A program made the translations under genes and the position numbers. Shown here piece by piece: positions 15,263-19,177 of a DNA stretch of 19,177 nucleotides. Where the stretch lies: the NCBI GenBank assembly GCA_937138275.1, contig CAKZOY010000467.1:1-19177 (forward strand), given 5' to 3'. The number at the start of each line of letters is the position of its first letter. Within the stretch, counting starts at the first letter, position 1. The notes below the pieces were generated by a model. It was not told where the DNA came from and did no database searches. It saw only the letters and a list, made by a program, of their open reading frames with translations. This DNA comes from an uncultured Chloroflexota bacterium (GTDB taxonomy: Bacteria; Chloroflexota; Anaerolineae; B4-G1; DUEL01).

Positions 15263-15301
15263 TTGCCGATATGGGGAAAGATGCTATAATCGTATTACGA
15301 T
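15263..15301 (+). promoter_or_regulatory. Promoter and palindromic operator of the vapBC pair
   Basis: TTGCCG (15263-15268), a 16-nt spacer and a perfect TATAAT (15285-15290) form a good sigma-A promoter. A perfect palindrome ATCGTA-T-TACGAT (15289-15301) overlaps the end of the -10 box and the expected start site. This is where an autoregulating antitoxin would bind. A ribosome site AAGGTG follows at 15302-15307. Confidence 0.72.
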
Positions 15302-15313
15302 AAGGTGTTCGTT

Positions 15314-15541
15314 ATGGATAACGTAAAAATATACACAGCAACTGTCTCATCCAAATACCAGGTGGTCATCCCGCGCGCTGCGCGCGAGCGATTGGGGCTG
15401 AAACCTGGGCAGAAAGTCGTCTTCATCCCTATGGGAAACACCTTGCGCCTGGTCGTCGTCCCACCCGTGGAGGACGCGCGAGGAATGTTCCCTGGTATTG
15501 ATACCGACGTGGGGCGCGAAGAAGAGGACGAAACGCGATGA
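15314..15541 (+). CDS. vapB: AbrB/MazE-type antitoxin (VapB-like)
   Basis: This encodes a 75-residue protein with an N-terminal swapped-hairpin AbrB DNA-binding domain: ATVSSKYQVVIPRAARERLGLKPGQKVVFIPMGNTLRLVVV is the family pattern (about residues 7-48). A short acidic C-terminal tail (GREEEDETR) is likely the part that wraps the toxin. The ATG at 15314 is favoured over a GTG at 15305 because AAGGTG is then correctly spaced. It overlaps the toxin gene by ATGA. Antitoxins of this type neutralise the PIN toxin and repress their own promoter; a palindrome overlapping the -10 box fits. A plain housekeeping AbrB regulator is unlikely given the coupled toxin. Confidence 0.87.
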   Translation: MDNVKIYTATVSSKYQVVIPRAARERLGLKPGQKVVFIPMGNTLRLVVVPPVEDARGMFPGIDTDVGREEEDETR

Positions 15542-15909
15542 ATGTCGTGGACTCTTCAGGATGGCTGGAGTATTTCGCCGACGGCGAACACGCCGAATTT
15601 TTCGCCCCTGCCATCCAGGATAGCGAAAATCTGATCGTGCCCACCGCCTGCCTGTATGAGGTCTTCAAGCGCCTGACTCTTTTGCTGGGGGAGGATGCTG
15701 CTCTGGCAGCGGTAGGGGTTCTGTACACCGGCCGGATCGTGGACATTACAGCGGAAGTCGCCCTATATGCTGCCCAATTGTCCATTCAACACAAACTATC
15801 TATGGCCGACAGTCTGATTCTGGCCACTGCCCGCCTGCATCGTGCAACGCTGTGGACAAAGGACGAACATTTCAGAGGACTGGAAGGGGTACGGTTCCCG
15901 CCCAGGTGA
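15538..15909 (+). CDS. vapC: PIN-domain ribonuclease toxin (VapC family)
   Basis: This encodes a 123-residue single PIN domain of normal VapC length. The metal-binding acidic residues are all in place: D5 in NVVDSSGW, E41 in LYEVFK, D91 in SMADSLIL and D109 in WTKDEHF. VapC toxins are Mg2+/Mn2+-dependent endoribonucleases that usually cut tRNA or rRNA when freed from VapB. Translation is coupled to the antitoxin by an ATGA overlap. The stop lies only 7 nt before the dnaJ start, so toxin and co-chaperone are very likely on the same message. No catalytic residue is lost, so it looks active. The RNA target is not predictable from sequence. Confidence 0.92.
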   Translation: MNVVDSSGWLEYFADGEHAEFFAPAIQDSENLIVPTACLYEVFKRLTLLLGEDAALAAVGVLYTGRIVDITAEVALYAAQLSIQHKLSMADSLILATARLHRATLWTKDEHFRGLEGVRFPPR

Positions 15910-15916
15910 TGGCCGA

Positions 15917-17041
15917 ATGAACGGAAGACGGGATTACTACGAGATACTGGGCGTCAGCCGCAACGCATCGCAGGATGAGATCAAACGGGCGTACCGTCAA
16001 CTGGCCCGTAAGTACCATCCCGACGTCTCCACCGAGCCGGACGCTGAGGCCCGTTTCAAGGAGATCAACGAGGCCTACCAGGTCCTCTCCGATCCCGATA
16101 AGCGGGCCGCCTACGACCGTTTCGGCACCGTCGGGCCGCCGGGGGCCGGTTTTGACTTCGGCTTCCGTGACCCCTTTGAGATTTTTGAGGAAGTCTTCGG
16201 CGATCTGGGCTTCGGTTTCCGGACGACGACCCGTCGGCGCGGCCCCCGGCGGGGGGCAGACCTGCGCTACGACCTGCGGCTGAAGTTTGAAGAAGCGGTC
16301 TTCGGCTGCCAGAAGGAGATAGAAGTCGCCCGGATGGAGACCTGCCCGGAGTGTCGCGGAAGCGGCGCCGCGCCGGGCACCACCCCCGTCCGCTGCGGCG
16401 AGTGCGGCGGCACCGGACAGGTGCGCCAGGTCCAGCGCACCATTTTCGGCTCCTTCGTCAACGTGACCACCTGCCCGGTCTGCGGCGGACTGGGGGAGGT
16501 TATCCACACCCCCTGCTCCCAGTGTCGCGGCCAGGGAAAGGTGTACGCGTACCGGAAGTTGACCGTCAACATCCCGGCGGGAGTGGACACCGGGACGCAG
16601 ATTCGGCTGGCGGGGGAAGGAGAGCCGGGGGAGCGCGGCGGGCCACCGGGGAACCTCTACGTCGTCCTGGAGGTGGAGCCGCATCCGTATTTCCGTCGCC
16701 ACGGCGACGACCTTCTGGTGGAACTGGCTATCAACGTCGCGCAGGCGGCACTGGGCGCGCGGGTCACCGTCCCCACCCTAGAGGGGGAGGAGCAGATAGA
16801 CATTCCGCCGGGCACGCAGACCGGCGCCATTCTCCGCCTGCGGGGACGGGGGGTGCCCCACCTGCGACGGGAGGGCCGCGGCGACCTGCTCATTCTGACG
16901 CGCGTGGAGGTGCCGACGAAACTGACCCCCCAGCAGCGGGAACTTTTCCAGAAACTGGCGGCGACCCTGGGCGGGGAATCGGTCGTGGAGGTGCGCCAGC
17001 CCACCTTCCTGGAGCGGCTCCGGGAGGCACTGGGGCTGTAG
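15917..17041 (+). CDS. dnaJ: Chaperone protein DnaJ (type I Hsp40)
   Basis: This 374-residue co-chaperone delivers substrates to DnaK and stimulates its ATPase. The J domain (about 5-70) has HPD at residues 34-36. A G/F-rich stretch (about 73-110) contains [26 protein letters not shown]. Four CXXCXGXG zinc motifs follow at 143-150 (CPECRGSG), 160-167 (CGECGGTG), 186-193 (CPVCGGLG) and 200-207 (CSQCRGQG). The C-terminal substrate-binding beta domains complete a full type I DnaJ. The ATG at 15917 (AGGTG 8 nt upstream) gives the canonical N-terminus; an in-frame ATG at 15842 would lie inside the toxin gene. It sits 7 nt downstream of vapC rather than of dnaK, so its expression may depend on both the CIRCE promoter and the toxin-antitoxin promoter. 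Confidence 0.97.
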   Translation: MNGRRDYYEILGVSRNASQDEIKRAYRQLARKYHPDVSTEPDAEARFKEINEAYQVLSDPDKRAAYDRFGTVGPPGAGFDFGFRDPFEIFEEVFGDLGFGFRTTTRRRGPRRGADLRYDLRLKFEEAVFGCQKEIEVARMETCPECRGSGAAPGTTPVRCGECGGTGQVRQVQRTIFGSFVNVTTCPVCGGLGEVIHTPCSQCRGQGKVYAYRKLTVNIPAGVDTGTQIRLAGEGEPGERGGPPGNLYVVLEVEPHPYFRRHGDDLLVELAINVAQAALGARVTVPTLEGEEQIDIPPGTQTGAILRLRGRGVPHLRREGRGDLLILTRVEVPTKLTPQQRELFQKLAATLGGESVVEVRQPTFLERLREALGL

Positions 17042-17046
17042 GAGGA

Positions 17047-17091
17047 GGGGGTTTCGGGGCGGGCGGCTGCGCCGCCCGCCCCGAAACCCCC
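17047..17091. repeat. Perfect 21-bp GC-rich hairpin after dnaJ (mosaic repeat, copy D)
   Basis: The arms 17047-17067 and 17071-17091 are exact complements (GGGGGTTTCGGGGCGGGCGGC) with a TGC loop. It starts 5 bases after the dnaJ stop. The stem is nearly the same as those at 12392-12436 and 10398-10440. Without a following T-run it is not a clear intrinsic terminator, but it could attenuate transcription into the next gene or protect the dnaJ message end. Confidence 0.75.
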
Positions 17092-17114
17092 CGAAATTTC
17101 CGGTGGCATTGCTT

Positions 17115-18128
17115 ATGAAACGAAAATGGCAGACAGTTATCGGGCTGGTCATCAGCGTCGCCGCGCTGGTGCTGGCGCTGATCGGGATTGACCTGAGGGA
17201 GGTTGCCCGGACTCTGGCCCAGGCGGATTACCTCTACCTGATCCCCGCGGCAGGCGCCGTCGTGGCATATCTGCTGGCGCGCGCCGTCCGCTGGCGGATT
17301 CTCCTGGGCCCGCAGGTCAGCCTGGCCCGCTCCTTCTGGGTGACCAACATCGGCTACCTGGTGAGCAACGTCCTCCCCCTCCGCCTGGGCGACCCGGCCC
17401 GCGCGGTGGTGGTCGGACGGACCGGAGAGGTCTCCATCGCAGCGGCCCTTTCCACCGTCGTCGTGGAGCGGGTGCTGGATATGCTGGCGGTCGTGGCGAT
17501 GCTGGGGATGGTGGCCCCCTTTGTGGCCGGGTCCGGCGAGGCCGTGAGCGCGGGAATCCTTGCCGGTGGGCTGGCCCTGGCGGCGTCGGCCGTCCTGCTC
17601 CTGATGGCTTTCCGCCCCGATTGGGGTCGGCGGGCCATCCGCTGGGGGCTGGCGCGCGTCCCCCGCCTGGACGCCGAGCGCTGGGCGCGGGCGCTGGACG
17701 GCCTCTTTGACGGCCTGGCCCCCCTGCGCTCCGGCCGACGCGGCCTGGCGCTTATCCTCTGGTCGGCGATCGCCTGGGCCTTCGTCGTCCTCATCTACTG
17801 GGCCCTCCTGCGCGCCTTCATCCCCCAGCCCCCCTTCCTGGCGGCCCCCTTCCTGGTCTGCATCCTGGGGCTGGGGATGGCTATCCCCTCCTCCCCCAGC
17901 GCCGTGGGGGTCTTCCACGCCATCGCCCGCTACGGGCTGACCATCCCCTTCCAGGTGCCCACCGACCAGGCCGTCACCGCTGCCTTTGCCATCCACGCGT
18001 TCCAGTACATCCTCGTCGCCGTTCTGGGCCTCATCGGCCTGGCGCAGGAGAGTTTGACGCTGGGAGGTGTGGCCCGCTCGGCGGAGGCGCTGACTGCAAA
18101 TCCTCAGCCCCCTTCGGAGGAACATTGA
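17115..18128 (+). CDS. Flippase-like / lysylphosphatidylglycerol synthase TM-domain family protein
   Basis: This 337-residue polytopic membrane protein has about eight hydrophobic segments and no soluble domain. The pattern GIDLREVARTLAQADYLYLIPA, ARAVRWRILLGP, LVSNVLPLRLGDPARA, STVVVERVLDMLAV and, near the end, GMAIPSSPSAVGVFHAIARYG is that of the family holding the membrane half of MprF and archaeal AglD-associated proteins. Members are proposed to flip or handle lipid-linked sugars and lipids. The ATG at 17115 is preferred to the GTG at 17103; both follow a weak GGTGG. It overlaps the downstream epimerase gene (TTGA), so the two are co-translated. Pairing with a nucleotide-sugar enzyme supports a role in surface glycan export, which is inference. 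Confidence 0.83.
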   Translation: MKRKWQTVIGLVISVAALVLALIGIDLREVARTLAQADYLYLIPAAGAVVAYLLARAVRWRILLGPQVSLARSFWVTNIGYLVSNVLPLRLGDPARAVVVGRTGEVSIAAALSTVVVERVLDMLAVVAMLGMVAPFVAGSGEAVSAGILAGGLALAASAVLLLMAFRPDWGRRAIRWGLARVPRLDAERWARALDGLFDGLAPLRSGRRGLALILWSAIAWAFVVLIYWALLRAFIPQPPFLAAPFLVCILGLGMAIPSSPSAVGVFHAIARYGLTIPFQVPTDQAVTAAFAIHAFQYILVAVLGLIGLAQESLTLGGVARSAEALTANPQPPSEEH

Positions 18129-19156
18129 CCCGACGATACCTCATCACTGGAGGCGCCGGATTCATCGGCATCAACTACGCCCACCATCTGCTGAACCGGG
18201 GGGAAGAAGTCGCCATCTACGACAACCTCTCCCGTCCGGGGACGGAGAAAAATCTGGACTGGCTGGGGGCCGAACACGGAGAGCATGCCTTTGAGTTGAT
18301 CATCGCGGATGTGCGGGACTTTGACGCGCTGCGGGAGGCCGCCCGCGATGCCGACGTCATCGTTCACCTGGCGGCGCAGGTCGCCGTCACCACCTCCGTC
18401 GCCGACCCGCGCACCGATTTTGAGGTCAACGCCCTGGGGACGTTCAACGCCCTGGAGGCCGCCCGGCTCTCCGGACGGAACCCCGTCTTCCTCTACGCCT
18501 CCACGAACAAAGTCTACGGGGGCATGGAGGACGTGGTCGTGGTGGAGGAGGCGACCCGTTACCGCTACCGCGACCTCCCGCTGGGGGTGCCGGAGACGCG
18601 GCCGCTGGATTTTCACTCGCCGTACGGGAATTCCAAAGGCTGCGGCGACCAGTACACCCGGGACTACGCCCGCATCTACGGCCTGCCCACCGTCGTCTTC
18701 CGCCAGTCCTGCATCTACGGCCCCCACCAGCAGGGGATGGAGGACCAGGGGTGGGTAGCCTGGTTCATCATCGCTGCCGTCACCGGTCAGCCCATCACGA
18801 TTTATGGGGACGGCAAGCAGGTGCGGGACGTGCTCTTCATAGACGACCTGCTGGACGTCTACGACGCGGCGGTCGCCCAAATAGACCGGGCAGCGGGGGA
18901 AATCTACAACATCGGCGGGGGGCCGGAGAACACCCTTTCCGTCTGGGCGGAGTTCGGCCCGCTGCTGGAACGGTTGCTGGGCCGTCCCATCCCCGTCTCC
19001 CGCGGCGACTGGCGCCCCGGCGACCAGCGCGTCTACATCTCCGACATCCGCAAGGCAGAGCGAGAACTGGGCTGGAAGCCGAAAGTGGGGGTAGAAGAGG
19101 GCATCCGGCGGCTGTGGGAGTGGGTCGTTGCGGAATACGCAACACGTAACACGTAA
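18125..19156 (+). CDS. NAD-dependent epimerase, CDP-paratose 2-epimerase-like
   Basis: This encodes a 343-residue extended short-chain dehydrogenase. The Rossmann motif GGAGFIG is at residues 9-15; the catalytic set is T127 in ASTNKVYG with Y167 and K171 in SPYGNSKG. The fuller pattern matches CDP-paratose/CDP-tyvelose 2-epimerase (RfbE) as I remember it: YDNLSRPGTEKNLDWL, AAQVAVTTSVADPRTDFEVN, RPLDFHSPYGNSKGCGDQY, EDQGWVAWF and GDGKQVRDVLF. That enzyme turns CDP-paratose into CDP-tyvelose for surface polysaccharide. A different 2-epimerised sugar is possible. The TTG start overlaps the flippase stop and has GGAGGAA 2 nt upstream. The last residues (EYATRNT) and the stop come from a 7-bp tandem repeat. 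Confidence 0.88.
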   Translation: MTRRYLITGGAGFIGINYAHHLLNRGEEVAIYDNLSRPGTEKNLDWLGAEHGEHAFELIIADVRDFDALREAARDADVIVHLAAQVAVTTSVADPRTDFEVNALGTFNALEAARLSGRNPVFLYASTNKVYGGMEDVVVVEEATRYRYRDLPLGVPETRPLDFHSPYGNSKGCGDQYTRDYARIYGLPTVVFRQSCIYGPHQQGMEDQGWVAWFIIAAVTGQPITIYGDGKQVRDVLFIDDLLDVYDAAVAQIDRAAGEIYNIGGGPENTLSVWAEFGPLLERLLGRPIPVSRGDWRPGDQRVYISDIRKAERELGWKPKVGVEEGIRRLWEWVVAEYATRNT

Positions 19157-19177
19157 TGCGTAAAACGTAAAACGTAA
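19136..19177. repeat. Heptamer tandem repeat, six units of the form NRCGYAA
   Basis: TACGCAA, CACGTAA, CACGTAA, TGCGTAA, AACGTAA and AACGTAA follow without a gap up to the window edge, so the array may continue. The TAA in the third unit is the stop codon of the epimerase gene. Confidence 0.8.

Noticed and set aside
16890..18125. 411-codon minus-strand open frame opposite dnaJ and the flippase-like gene
   Set aside because: It is low-complexity and spans two supported genes and a repeat hairpin, with no family resemblance.

Overview
The window is GC-rich bacterial DNA with tightly packed genes. Gene content suggests a member of the Chloroflexota (Anaerolineae-like, possibly thermophilic): an hrcA-grpE-dnaK-dnaJ cluster, large polytopic membrane proteins of the PTPS-related and GT-C (glycosyltransferase) kinds that end in a shared beta-sandwich module, and many intergenic palindromic repeats. 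This taxonomic call is inference; no rRNA gene is present to confirm it.

Left part (1-5230). A PHP-family phosphoesterase runs off the left edge on the minus strand. On the plus strand follows a translationally coupled set: the Mg2+ transporter MgtE, a ribonuclease D with two HRDC-like regions, and a family I inorganic pyrophosphatase. A strong hairpin follows. Next comes a stand-alone receiver protein whose phospho-acceptor Asp is replaced by Glu. A tRNA-Leu(CAG) lies on the minus strand with its own near-consensus promoter and a rho-independent terminator.

Right part (5389-19177). Everything reads rightward behind one strong sigma-A-type promoter followed by a perfect CIRCE operator, the HrcA binding site. 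The first genes behind CIRCE are not chaperone genes. They are a PTPS-related membrane protein, a DUF2142/PMT-like membrane protein and a 143-residue ORF, which together carry four copies of one extracytoplasmic-looking module. Then come hrcA, grpE, dnaK, a vapBC-type toxin-antitoxin pair with its own promoter and palindromic operator, dnaJ, a flippase-like membrane protein and a CDP-paratose 2-epimerase-like enzyme. No convincing T-tract terminator is visible inside this block, so heat-shock control of surface-glycan genes together with the DnaK machinery is possible but unproven.

The spaces between genes are unusually rich in repeats. There are at least five related GC-rich palindromic mosaics. 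Three AT/GA-type dispersed repeat families of near-palindromic or repeated short motifs are also present. A roughly 430-bp unit bounded by about 55-bp inverted repeats separates the 828-residue membrane protein from a module that looks like its former continuation. A 7-bp tandem repeat supplies the stop codon of the last gene. Two repeats also contribute coding sequence to the 828-residue protein.
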